From the NCBI RefSeq assembly GCF_029227915.1, contig NC_079883.1:19034001-19098000 (forward strand): a DNA stretch of 64,000 bases, written 5' to 3'. The stretch is from Hydractinia symbiolongicarpus (taxonomy: Eukaryota; Cnidaria; Hydrozoa; Anthoathecata; Hydractiniidae). Below, piece by piece: positions 40,845 to 53,931 of the stretch. The notes below the pieces were generated by a model. That model was not told the origin of the DNA and made no database searches. It worked only from the letters and a program-made list of their open reading frames with translations. How positions within the stretch are numbered: the first letter of the stretch is position 1; every line of letters begins with the position of its first letter. The position numbers and the translations under genes are program-made.

Positions 40845-42852
40845 ACTAGCTGAATACCCGTGGGGGAATCCACTGAATCTCTCATTAAACCGATGTAAGG
40901 GATACCAAACAAAAACATACAACACAGTAATATGAATCTTTAAAAGTCACAATTTGTATTATTCTAGTTTATAACCACCAGAACAAAACGTCCAAAAATA
41001 TAAATATGTGCAGCAATAAAAAAATAACAATAAAAGAGAAAAAAACCCTGGGATTGAAGTTGCTCACAATCTGCGTTATATTTGTACCCGCTGAAGCAGA
41101 ACGCTTAAAAATATAAGCATGTCCAGCAACAAATAAAAAAGCAAAAAGTTTAACAAAATCGAAGGTGGCTAACAAATCTGTTAAAACTATATACTTGCTT
41201 TGCTATACCCGAAATATAAAAGGGAAAATGGTATACCAGACATTAGAAAAAATCGATAAGTCACACAAATAAGGTTATTGCAAAGTTTCCACAACGTACA
41301 GATTCTAATGCATCATACCAAATTAGCTATTTAGTCTATTGCATATAGCAACCTTCCAAATGCGCAAACGTGCAGTGCATGATAACAATGCAGTGTTTTC
41401 GAATTGAAGAATCGAATATTATTATAAACGGTAACGTAACAAATGTAAACATTGATTTAACTTTGTTTACATTAAGGTTTATTATAACGACATCAACCAC
41501 TTCGTAGCGTTAAAAACAGTAACAACGAAAAAATACTTTCTACATTTTATATAAACTCTTCTCTATTATATACACGCTGTATTTTATAAGAATAGTGTTT
41601 TTTTTTTCGTTTCGGCCTTCATGTTCTTAGCTTTCCCTGGTGTACTTGCCCATTGTTTTGGAGAGAAAAAGGTTCAGTCATACAAATTTTTATATTAAAA
41701 GAAACAACCAAGCTTAGACATATTCTTAGGATATTCTGACCCATTGTTTAGAGTATTTTCTTACAAAAAATGTTAAATATGTTCAGGCTAAATACAAAAC
41801 ATATTTAACTTCATATTAAAGGGAAAGTTTAGCTGGAAGCGTGTAAACGGCTTAAAAACGTCGCTTTACATTTTAGATTCTTATAAAAATTGTGTCAAAA
41901 GAAAACGCATTTAAGACTCAACAAGGAACTAAAAATCTAAAGGAAAAGCTGAGCTCTGAAAGTTAAAACGGTTAAAAAAAAACGTTACACACCTAAACTT
42001 ATCTCTTTACCAGATAAACTAAACAACACACCTGCCTTTCTTTTGCTTTCTCAGTTAGCTAGCGTCTCTGGATAAAAGACCAATCAGTTTTTCACTTCGA
42101 TTATTAAACTTCGCTTCATCCCAAAGAAAACAAATTGAAAATGTATAGCTAGCTACAATTGTCTGATACATTTCCAATCAGTTCTCTTTTTGACGTTATA
42201 TTGTCGTACGTTTTTCTTCTTTATAACAAATATTTCTGACAACAACATAAACTTTTTTTATTCTCGCTCGACATCAACAGTCGCTCTACAATGACAACAG
42301 TTTTGTTCTTTACTTCTTAGATTCGAATTATCATTCGAATTCGATAGTTTTTTAAAAGAAAGCAACTTCGGTCCCAGAACACAAAAAAGATAGAAGAAAC
42401 AAATAAGCTTTAATCTAACCTCGTGATGAGTAAACCTTGTTTGAAATAACTTTTTTCAGGATTACTTTGAAAAAGAGACAACTTTCTTCGCTTCGGTTTT
42501 CATTTTTCAGTTAACTTTGTTTCCGTGAGATACGGCGCGCACATGGTAAACCGGGGGTAAAATTTAATTATTCTATCTTAAACGACCAGCGGGGCTTTTA
42601 CAACAACAAAAACAAATAAAACCATTTGAAATTAAAATAAAAATTAGTTTTAAAGAGTAAGGAAAAAGAGTTTTATTTTTAAAAAAAAAATAAGAAAAGA
42701 GAATTAAATATTTATATAGTAACCCCCTGATTTGCGTTTTCTTTAACTTGGTAAATTTTAGCGTAACGCCACGTCGTAAGAAAGTGACCTGTGATTTGTG
42801 TGACGTGGCCTCACCGTGCGCACACACACACAAGGCGTATTAATATATAGAT
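40845..42852. repeat. Element E, copy 2
   Basis: This looks identical to 33429-35436. Here it is preceded by unit X (ATTCATGTTCAA) and followed by the second copy of the protease tail. Confidence 0.8.
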
Positions 42853-43291
42853 GATAACTTATATCATGGTAGAATAAAAGACCATATTAAGATGCAGATA
42901 TGTATTTTAATGGATTGCGATAGCGATGTTCTCGTAATTAATGTGGCCCCTTGTCAGCAGCAAAACAATAGTGTAGATCGTGAAATATTCGCATTATAAT
43001 ATTACATCTTGAAAATGGTGTCGATAGAACACATAACAATGCGTTCTGATGCGATGCGAAAACACTTTTTAAAGTGTCTAGAAACAAGTAAGTTTTCGGA
43101 CTTTCCGCTGGAGAAAAAACCCGGCGTATTGCAAGCAGAGAGCCATGTTCGAGTGAACCTCTACCGTACTTGCAAGCTACCTTGGTTATGGTACCACAAG
43201 AAGTCCAAGGATGGCACAATGCGATCTGTGCTCTTTGTGGTATCATCGTAAATGCGAAAATATTTGTGACAAGGTATTTGCAAACAAAAAA
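42852..43291 (+). pseudogene. Ulp1/PHD tail, copy 2
   Basis: This is the duplicate of 35436-35875 within the 7416-bp repeat. It lacks any upstream gene part, so it is an orphan exon fragment. Confidence 0.6.
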
Positions 43292-44425
43292 GCAAAATGG
43301 CTCGAAGTGTGTTTTACTGAAAGAACAGTAATATGAACTGAGCGTATATTTTTATTTATCTTTCAGAATATAAAAACAGATTCGGAAACTAGCTTTCCAT
43401 ATGTTTTCACAAACCCACAAGATAAGTTGCCCCCTGGGGTTCAATGTTTTGCGGAAATGCAATATTGCATACATTAAGATCCGCTAATTATGCAATTCTA
43501 ATTGAATAAATTACTAACCTCAAATTTATTAAATCTACCTGAGTTTGCACTATGAAATTCTTCATTAACCAGTTAAACTGGTGCAAATAGTGAAGCCGGT
43601 GCCGATTAGGATATCCAAAATTTCGCAGGATGAAACAGCCACATGCGGCTAAATTGACACAAAAACAGGACCACAAAACCCAAACGGCGGGGGGTGGTCG
43701 GCCCCCCAAAATCAGTTCTATACGCGGCGATGGACGTTGGGCGGCCGTTATTCTAGTTCATTTTAATAATGGGCGTAAAAATCAAAGAGCAAAGGGCTCA
43801 CAGAGATACACCTAAATTTTTGAGCTGAATCTTTGCTGGTGTATTTCCACCAGTACACCATAGCTAAATCCGCCCCTGGTAGCAGCACTGCAGTTGATTT
43901 ATTTTGGTTAGCTCCTACTACCGACCCCTTAGAACTGCTGACCACTAGGTTTGCATTTTAACCTATATATAGGCCATGCTTTTCCATCCCATTTCTCTTC
44001 AGTTCTTCTCCTCGAATATGCTCCGCCTCCCTCCCATCTACTACGGTTTTTCAATTCCACTATTGCCTAGACTTTATGCTATTCAATCGTTTTTAGTCTT
44101 TTTTTGCAGTTTTTGGTTTAGTCATCTATACAGTCCTTGCGTTGTTGTGTTCCACCCAAAGTACGGCGGCTGCCCAAAATTGGGCATTTCAAATCATAAC
44201 CTAAGAAGGGCAAAACTATGCAAAGTAAAACACATTCTTTTATCAGTTGAAACTGCATTCCTTGCGTCTTAAACTACTTTATTTTTTAGGCCTTAATTTA
44301 ACGAAAATTCGCTCTTATCAACACATATTTAACCAAAACTTAAACTTTTAATCTATTTCTATCTAATATATTTTTTAAACTATTTCAGTAAAAGCATGCC
44401 CGGATAGGGTGGCATTGTAATATTG

Positions 44426-44846
44426 ACAATTTTTGACTAACTTTGGGCAGGAATAGCAACCACCCAAAGTAGGGCATTTTAATATTGACGATTTTTGATC
44501 GACTTTGGGTAGGAATAAAAACCACCCGGTCATTTTAATATTGACCATCTTTGATCGACTTTGGGCAGGAAAAAAAACACCCAAAGTAGGGCATTTTTAA
44601 TATTGACCATTTTTGACTAACTTTGAGCAGGAATAGCAACTACCCAAAGTAGGGCATTTTAATATTGGCGATTTTTGACCGACTTTGCGCTGAAAAAAAA
44701 AACAACCAAAGCAGGGCATTTTCATATTGACGATTTTTGACTAACTTTAGGCAGGAATAAAAACAACCCAAAGTAGGACATTTTAATATTGACGATTTTT
44801 GACCGGGTTTGGGCGGGAATAAAAACCATTTAAAGTCTGGCAGCTA
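44426..44846. repeat. Minisatellite, copy 2
   Basis: Second copy of 37010-37430 at +7416. Confidence 0.85.
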
Positions 44847-45431
44847 TATAGTATGGATATAAGTATGGATCGACCTTAAGTTTATAAGTATGGATCGACC
44901 TTACGTCGACATTGTGATGTGAAATAGGCCCTTAGGTCGACAGTTTCGTAAGGTCGACAGAAATGCTGTCGACTTAACGTTTACGCTCTAATTATTCGAT
45001 CGCTTTGTTGAATTACATCGCAACATGTCTTCCCACTTCTTCCTTGTAATCCAAACTAACAAATTATCATAACAACGGTTCAATTTATTGGTTGTGTGGT
45101 GTCTTTTAGTAGGCTTTTTTATTTTGTATTATATTACGTTGAGTCGACACGCAGCGCGAACTCCTTCTCTAGGTCGACACAGCATTCGCGCTCGATTTAC
45201 ACCATTAATAAAGTTGCATACTTTAATTTTTTCGCGCTCCACATGTCACATGATGAAAACGAAACAAAATGAAAACAGGGTCGTTAATCAACTTGCTAGT
45301 AAACTTGAACAAGATGTGTTGTAACAATAACTAGCTAGCTCTATGTGTGATTGTTTATATTTTATACATTGTACGGTTCCGTTTTGAGAGAACTTATTTT
45401 ATTCAGGCAGTGTTAATATTTTAAAGTACTT

Positions 45432-46706
45432 AAGGTTGCTATTAATACAATGGAGAGCATCCTTGCTAAATGAAATAACCTCCACATATAGGAAATTTCC
45501 ACTCTTTTCCTAAAACAACATATTACGGAGCCAACTCGTGTTACTGAAAATAGTAGCACTCTTATAGACTTGATACTTTCTAACAGTTCTTGTATTTCCC
45601 TGCTCTTTCTTTTGTATATTGATGACTTAAAATCTGTCATCAATTCAAACTACCACCATCTATATGCAGATGATACAATAATTATTTCGTCTCATAAAAA
45701 CTTGGATACCCTTGTCTCCCAGGTCGAGTTAGAACTTTCGCAAGTCGACCTCTGGCTGAATAATAACAAAATGACTATTAATACGGACAAAACTGAAACA
45801 ATCTTTTTCGGCAACCACAGCCAGTTAAAAAAAGTTGAGAACAAAACTATCAACTATATGGGTATTCCTTTGAAGAGGAGCGAAAAAGTTAAATATCTTG
45901 GGGTAACATTTGATCAAAAAATGCAATGGGAAAAGCACATTAATGACATAAATAGAAAAATACTAATTAAATATTCTAAAATTAGAACCATTGCATCCTG
46001 TTTAACACCTCACACAAAAAACCTTTTAATTAATGCACTTGTCATGCCATATTTCCACTACTGCTCCTCGGCATGGGCTTGTGCCACCCAAGGTAGATTG
46101 GGAAAACTAGAAAAACGATTAAAATGTGTCCGTACCTTTCTTGGGAAAGAGAGGGAATATTCAATGAATAATTTACTCATCAAAAATGATGCCATATTAG
46201 TTTTCAAAGCCATGAATCACATTGCTCCTGATTACATGCGCTCAAAATTCCTTTTGACAAAAAACTGTCATAATCATCAAACAAGAGGAGCTTCAAAAAA
46301 CAGGTTCACACTTCCCTTGGTCAACACGGAATTTGGCAAAAAAGCCTTCCCATTTAGAGCTGCAAAAGTGTGGAATAATCTTCCAGACCAAGTGACCTGT
46401 GATGGAAGTCTGCTTTCGTTTAAGACTTCCATCTCGAATGTATTTGGCAAATTCTAATGGAGATCACTTTTTAACTTTTTAATTTTTGTTTTTTATTCTT
46501 TTTCTTTTCAATTTTCACAGATTATAAATGTTACTATGTTTGATTGAGCTGAGGCAGTCTGAGGTTTATCATTTTTTGTTTCTTTTTTGTTCTAGTGGCC
46601 CCCAGTGGAAACAATCCACTAACTATAGGTTTTTGTGATTTTCTGGGCTAGCCACTTTAAATATTTATTATTATTATTATTATTATTATTACAAAAAGAG
46701 TGGTAG
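45432..46706 (+). mobile_element. Truncated LINE, copy 2
   Basis: Second copy of 38016-39290, with the reverse-transcriptase frame at 45570-46457 and the (ATT)n tail at 46664-46691. The translated frames of both copies are the same. Confidence 0.82.
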
Positions 46707-47196
46707 CTATATAGCTAGATCAGATAGAATGGTTTCCCCTTTGTTACCAGTGTTGTTGTAATTGCCCCACCAATCTCAGCAAGTCGGAACATCTATTGTT
46801 TAAAGCTTATATATATAGATGAATTTCCTCGACATGTGCAACCTACACTGAAAATATGCACCATGAAGTCAATCTAACTCAAGAAATCATCAGTAGCATT
46901 GCGCCACGGTGAATTTTTTTTAATCGGTGAAACGGCTCAAGATAAGTTTATGACTTAATGTAAACAAAAATTATATTGCACTTTTGGCCAGCGTCTTGCC
47001 CTTTAAAAAAGCAATTTTAAGCAAGAAAAATACTCACTTGATTCAGGTAATTGGGTGGTTCCACACTCACTTGAACGGGTGATTTACCCTGATCGGGGGA
47101 CAGTCACCCAATCGAGGAAAGATCCCGTACTGGCTATGACCTGATTGCTTAAGTCTAGAACCTATATACCATTACCAATTTCACTGGTTATAGGAG

Positions 47197-48216
47197 AAAC
47201 TTTTTGTTCACTGATGATATTCTATATATTTAAGAATATGTGAAATGATATTTTAGCCATTACTTAAGGATGGTATTTTCGCCTATAAGATTTACCAACA
47301 GAATATGTGAAATAACACTTTAACCAAATTTAATTTTGATATTTAAATTTTGTACTATCTGCTTCAGGTTGGTATTTGCGTAATAAAACTTATTAAGATT
47401 TAAGACTATGTGAAACGATATTTTACCCAAATTCAATTTTGATATTTCAATATTGTGAATATTGTACTGTCTACCTAAGGATGTTTTTTCACATATAAGA
47501 CTTGCCAATGGTAATAATATTTGAAATGACATTTTAACTAAATTCAATTTTGATATTTCAATATTGTACTGTCTACTTTAGGATGGTATTTTTGCACATC
47601 CGACTTATCAACATTTAAGAATATGTGAAATGATATTTTAGCCAAATTCAATTTTAATATTCAATTTCTGTACTCTCTACTAAGGATGTCTACTTCAGGA
47701 TGGTATTTTTGCATATAAGACTTATCTCAACTTTAAGAATATTTGAAATGACATTTTAACCAAATTCAATTTTGATATTTAAATTTTGTACTGTCTACTT
47801 AAGGATAGTTATTTCTCACAAAGACTTATTAAGATTTAAGAATATGTGAAATCACATTTTAACCAAATTCAATTTTGATATTTCAATATTGTACTGTCTA
47901 CTTAAGGATGGTATTTTCGCACAAAGACTTATCAACATTTAAGAATATGTGAAATGATATTTTAGCCATTTTTAAATTTCATATTTAGATATCGTACTGT
48001 CTACTTAAGGAAGGTATTTTCGTAATAAGACTTATTAAGATTTAAGAATATGTGAAATGATATTTTAGACAGTTTAAATCTTGATAATGAAATTTTGTTG
48101 TTTCTAACTAACGATGATGTTTTAGGAGATAAGACCTGTCAGTATATAGTATGTAAACTGATATTTTAGCATTAAAATTTTGATATTTAAATTGATGTTT
48201 GTGATTTAAAATTGCA
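47197..48216. repeat. Satellite array, copy 2
   Basis: Second copy of 39781-40800 at +7416. Confidence 0.85.
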
Positions 48217-48260
48217 AAATATAAAGTCTCTTTATGTTTTTTTTGCTAAATTCATGTTCA

Positions 48261-50268
48261 ACTAGCTGAATACCCGTGGGGGAATCCACTGAATCTCTCA
48301 TTAAACCGATGTAAGGGATACCAAACAAAAACATACAACACAGTAATATGAATCTTTAAAAGTCACAATTTGTATTATTCTAGTTTATAACCACCAGAAC
48401 AAAACGTCCAAAAATATAAATATGTGCAGCAATAAAAAAATAACAATAAAAGAGAAAAAAACCCTGGGATTGAAGTTGCTCACAATCTGCGTTATATTTG
48501 TACCCGCTGAAGCAGAACGCTTAAAAATATAAGCATGTCCAGCAACAAATAAAAAAGCAAAAAGTTTAACAAAATCGAAGGTGGCTAACAAATCTGTTAA
48601 AACTATATACTTGCTTTGCTATACCCGAAATATAAAAGGGAAAATGGTATACCAGACATTAGAAAAAATCGATAAGTCACACAAATAAGGTTATTGCAAA
48701 GTTTCCACAACGTACAGATTCTAATGCATCATACCAAATTAGCTATTTAGTCTATTGCATATAGCAACCTTCCAAATGCGCAAACGTGCAGTGCATGATA
48801 ACAATGCAGTGTTTTCGAATTGAAGAATCGAATATTATTATAAACGGTAACGTAACAAATGTAAACATTGATTTAACTTTGTTTACATTAAGGTTTATTA
48901 TAACGACATCAACCACTTCGTAGCGTTAAAAACAGTAACAACGAAAAAATACTTTCTACATTTTATATAAACTCTTCTCTATTATATACACGCTGTATTT
49001 TATAAGAATAGTGTTTTTTTTTTCGTTTCGGCCTTCATGTTCTTAGCTTTCCCTGGTGTACTTGCCCATTGTTTTGGAGAGAAAAAGGTTCAGTCATACA
49101 AATTTTTATATTAAAAGAAACAACCAAGCTTAGACATATTCTTAGGATATTCTGACCCATTGTTTAGAGTATTTTCTTACAAAAAATGTTAAATATGTTC
49201 AGGCTAAATACAAAACATATTTAACTTCATATTAAAGGGAAAGTTTAGCTGGAAGCGTGTAAACGGCTTAAAAACGTCGCTTTACATTTTAGATTCTTAT
49301 AAAAATTGTGTCAAAAGAAAACGCATTTAAGACTCAACAAGGAACTAAAAATCTAAAGGAAAAGCTGAGCTCTGAAAGTTAAAACGGTTAAAAAAAAACG
49401 TTACACACCTAAACTTATCTCTTTACCAGATAAACTAAACAACACACCTGCCTTTCTTTTGCTTTCTCAGTTAGCTAGCGTCTCTGGATAAAAGACCAAT
49501 CAGTTTTTCACTTCGATTATTAAACTTCGCTTCATCCCAAAGAAAACAAATTGAAAATGTATAGCTAGCTACAATTGTCTGATACATTTCCAATCAGTTC
49601 TCTTTTTGACGTTATATTGTCGTACGTTTTTCTTCTTTATAACAAATATTTCTGACAACAACATAAACTTTTTTTATTCTCGCTCGACATCAACAGTCGC
49701 TCTACAATGACAACAGTTTTGTTCTTTACTTCTTAGATTCGAATTATCATTCGAATTCGATAGTTTTTTAAAAGAAAGCAACTTCGGTCCCAGAACACAA
49801 AAAAGATAGAAGAAACAAATAAGCTTTAATCTAACCTCGTGATGAGTAAACCTTGTTTGAAATAACTTTTTTCAGGATTACTTTGAAAAAGAGACAACTT
49901 TCTTCGCTTCGGTTTTCATTTTTCAGTTAACTTTGTTTCCGTGAGATACGGCGCGCACATGGTAAACCGGGGGTAAAATTTAATTATTCTATCTTAAACG
50001 ACCAGCGGGGCTTTTACAACAACAAAAACAAATAAAACCATTTGAAATTAAAATAAAAATTAGTTTTAAAGAGTAAGGAAAAAGAGTTTTATTTTTAAAA
50101 AAAAAATAAGAAAAGAGAATTAAATATTTATATAGTAACCCCCTGATTTGCGTTTTCTTTAACTTGGTAAATTTTAGCGTAACGCCACGTCGTAAGAAAG
50201 TGACCTGTGATTTGTGTGACGTGGCCTCACCGTGCGCACACACACACAAGGCGTATTAATATATAGAT
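48261..50268. repeat. Element E, copy 3
   Basis: Third copy of E. It is followed by unique sequence (TTAGAATTGATCAT), so this copy marks the right end of the tandem duplication. The junction ATTCATGTTCAA|E|TTAGAATT again fits insertion between A and T without duplicated bases. Confidence 0.8.
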
Positions 50269-52100
50269 TAGAATTGATCATATATTATTTTAATATTCTT
50301 TAGGAACAAAATATCTTTAAGTTATTATTCCAAGTGTAAAGCTAAAAGTATGCTTGTAGTTCAAATCTTAGTTTATTTTTAAACTTTCCAAAGGAAATTT
50401 TTTTTTTTTTGGTGATAGATGTGTTACTAAAACTTCAAAAAATATTGCCATTATTCATTATGTAATCAATGGGGATTTTCTAAACAGCTCAGAGTCATTC
50501 GTTTTATAATGGGAAAGCACAAACAAAAATAATTTAAATTTTAGGTGTACTGTTTATTATTATGTCCTTGACTGCCCTCATATATTATAAAGATGTTAGA
50601 ATTTTAGTCTTAGAGGACATAAATGGCATGAAGCTGAAGAAAATATTACCCAGAACTATTGCAGAGATGGGAAAGACCCACCACATTTGGAAAAGTTGTG
50701 GATAAACGAATCAATAGGTTTAAAAAAAATATTTCTTACATATTAGACGTTACCTTCATGAACTTTTATCCTTGTAGTTTCTTAATAGTGTTTGATTCGC
50801 TCCGATTTTATTTATGTATTTTACTAGTCTTTAACGCCCGTAGAAAGATGCACTAATGCAGAAGATGAATTGAAAAAATATAGGTTGTTTTAGAAGTTTT
50901 GCTGGTGTCAACAGTGCATATGGTGAAATATGTTATGATAAATTTCTTACCCATTGACTTTATGTCTTTAATTTATAGATCTTAAATCGCTGATTAAGAA
51001 AGTATATGGGATTGTGTGCTTTTGACGAACGTATAAGGAGATATAAGTGTTTTAAAATTATGCTGGCATCAGCAAAATACAAAAGAAATTGTGTAAAGCT
51101 TGACATGCTAAACATGGAAATGTATATGATGTGATTTTGACAAACATTTTAAGGGATATGGGGATTTAAATGTTTTTGTTTACGTCATTTCTGTCCATTC
51201 CGAAATGAGTGCTGCTTTAGGAAATTGTTCTTAATGTGGTCCTAGATAGTCCTTAGTTGCCCACGTAGGAGATAACATCAGTTATTTCTACCAAATTCCC
51301 AAGTCATTTGCCTGAAACTTAAAAGTGCAATGCAATTGTTTTAACATCAAAGTTTGGTAAATTCAGAATAATTTTATAGGTGATGTTTTATTTGCTGACA
51401 ACAGTTGCAACTAAAGCTATTTGTGAAAGTTTTTTCATAAAAAACCTATTATATCATATTTCTGCTTAAGTGGAATTGATAAATCTACCAGCGTTGATCA
51501 ATGTGAAAAACCTTTTTAAATTCACGACAACATATTAATGTATCTCCAGAAATTGCTCTTTTTTCTCTTCCTATTTCTATAGTATAAACTTAAGATGATT
51601 AAAGACACAAACGCATTTTATTTGACAAAAATAATATATGTAAAATATATGTTGCTCAAATCCACCTTGCAATCTAAAATATAATTAAGGAAATGAATGC
51701 ACCACAAAAAAAATTATTTGAGGAAACAAATTTGCAACTAATAAACATTAGTTGCAAGCAAAATTAATGGAAACATAATGGAAATAGTGCATTTGTACAT
51801 TGTGAATTTTGCAAACAAAATTACATTGTATGCTGAGAACAGTAGTTTTAAAAAAATACACAAAACTCCCCCAAAAAGTATTAACAGTTTGTGGCAGCAT
51901 ATATTTTATATATCTTGCTGTTATGGGGACAACAATAGGAATAATCATATTTATATTTGTGCACAAAGAAATAAAATTTTTATAGTCTAATAAAGACTTA
52001 GCTAGAATACTGCACGATTGCATGACATACAATAAAGAAAATCTTGTTATTAAAATGCATTCTACTGTTTGTTTAAATTCTGACATGTGGAATATTTTTT
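50269..52100. other. Unique AT-rich DNA with an old CTAG-type repeat
   Basis: No gene is supported. 50824-51400 is a strongly diverged relative of the array units (start CTAGTCTTTAACGCCCGTAG, later TGGTCCTAGATAGTCCTTAG). 51732-51757 is an 11-bp foldback (TTGCAACTAAT). Short ORFs here look like chance. Confidence 0.45.
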
Positions 52101-52102
52101 AG

Positions 52103-53410
52103 GTTATGGTGCTTTTGTAACAAGATGCATAAGAAAAGGAGAGTTTTTATGTGAATATGCAGGTAAATATAGTACATAGAATCATGTTCATAAACACATG
52201 CAATATGGGTATTTTTAAGCTACCAGCTTTTAAAAATTCAATTAATTTATATTTTATCCTAATATAACCTGTGTTTGTTATAAAAGAAATGACTATTTTG
52301 TTTTTACAGGGGACCTTATCAGTGACCATGATGCAGAACTCCGAGAAATAAATTACGCTCAGGAAAAATGTGGCAACTTCATTTTTTACTTACATAAGAA
52401 AGATCAATGGTTTGTAATTGCTGTTTATTTTAAATATTTTACCATTTTTCTACTAGTAAATAAGGGCCTAAGGCGGCAGAACAATTGAAAAAACCTGTCA
52501 TTTGAATTTTGATGTTGCCTCTTTTGTGTAAAGACGTTTTTACTTTAATGATACGCACTGAAATTTTTTTGTGCTTTTTTTTTAACTTCGTTTTGAAACT
52601 ATCAAGACATGACCTTTATAAATTCCTAATTTAAAATAATGTAACATAAATACTAATAATCCTTACTCTCTATGTTGCAGTGTTTGCTAATTAACTACTC
52701 ACATTAATTTAGGGGTTGATTTCAATGTGGAAATTAATAAACCAGTAATTTCTTAAGTTTCATTAACTCCAATTTTTCAAATGAAAAAATGCAAAACGAA
52801 ATTGTTTTATTTATTATTTTATTTATCTTTCAATTTTTAGTTTTCTTTGCTGCATGTTAAGTATATAAGCTTATAACATTTCACAACCCAGTAATCGGAG
52901 ATTACAAACCGAAGAAGAGACTAAAGTCAGTGGTTTATTTTCACATTTTTCGATGAAAAGGTATGGATTTAATAAATAATGATTTTAACACATGTTAAAT
53001 ATCATTTTTTTATATATAAAAATGCAACTTATAATTTTGTGAAACGAGTTGTAATATCAGTACGGTTTCATTAGAAGTTTTAATATAGTGGTTACTGTTT
53101 TGTTTTGTTATGCAATTCAATATTCCAACATCCTCTGTTTACATGTAGGAGAAAGAAGTAGCTGACGTGGTTTCTGAAACTATAAATCATGTATTGAAGG
53201 ATGTATGTGGCACGGAAAATCCAACGGTAATTTTACTGTCAATATTAGATGTGATGTACTACGTATTAGTATTAGTTTCTTAATAAAATTTAGTACTTGA
53301 AAGCATGCCATTATCTTACTTAAATAGAAAACGGCTGTGAATAAATCCGTGATTCCGGAAGAGCCATTATTTAAAATGAGAGATATTACCTTAATGCCAA
53401 AGATTCGTGA
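52103..53410 (+). pseudogene. SET-domain gene exons, partial
   Basis: Exon 52103-52162 reads GYGAFVTRCIRKGEFLCEYA and splices (GT/AG) to exon 52310-52409, GDLISDHDAELREINYAQEK then FIFYLHKKDQ. Together this is the first half of a SET methyltransferase domain of the SETD8-like type, with its G-x-G-F and Y-x-G-D-x-I pattern. The second half with the N-H-S and C-terminal Tyr motifs is not found. Later exon-like pieces (about 53150-53226, 53330-53420) are not SET-like. SET enzymes methylate lysines. An old repeat fragment lies at about 52453-52520 in an intron. Confidence 0.5.
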
Positions 53411-53931
53411 CTTTCCTTGACCTTGACGCATTTTCTTTAGACTTCAAAAAACAGACGCGTTGCATTAAAGTAAAAAAGTGTTGAAGTGAAGGTCCCGGTC
53501 AAATCCTTAATGAAGACTCTCTAAATAACAGACACCATTTGTTAAACATTCTCGTTAGTGGATAGTTTACCGTTTTACATTGTTACCTTAGTTCTGTCAA
53601 ACAGGGAGAAAAGCAAATGCGTTTTTTTTTCTCCCTCCACTAAGCTTAATTGACCAGTAGTTCTTGGGTAAGAAGTACGTTTCTTGTCGAATGGAAGCTG
53701 AAAATAAGAATCGTCAAAGAAGTGGACATCTCGATTGACAGACAAAATGATGGCAGAGAAGGTGTCCGCTAGTTAGAGTCGACTGTATTTTAAATTACCG
53801 AAGTAATTAAGTACCCCAAGTAAGGCCTTCAGGAAATCCACTTCAGGGAAAAATTCTAAATTAGTTTACATGAATTTACAATCCAATCTATTTAGTCACT
53901 TGGAAATAATCAATGTGATCACTGTTCTCAG

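Larger units (their letters stand above)
33429..50268. repeat. 7416-bp tandem duplication, 2.27 copies
   Basis: Unit 1 33429-40844, unit 2 40845-48260, partial unit 3 48261-50268. All landmarks repeat at exactly 7416 bp and I saw no difference between copies. The order is E-X-E-X-E, where X (5408 bp) holds the protease tail, right MULE repeat, minisatellite, LINE and satellite. This is the product expected from unequal recombination between two E copies flanking X, or from an assembly error. Confidence 0.92.
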
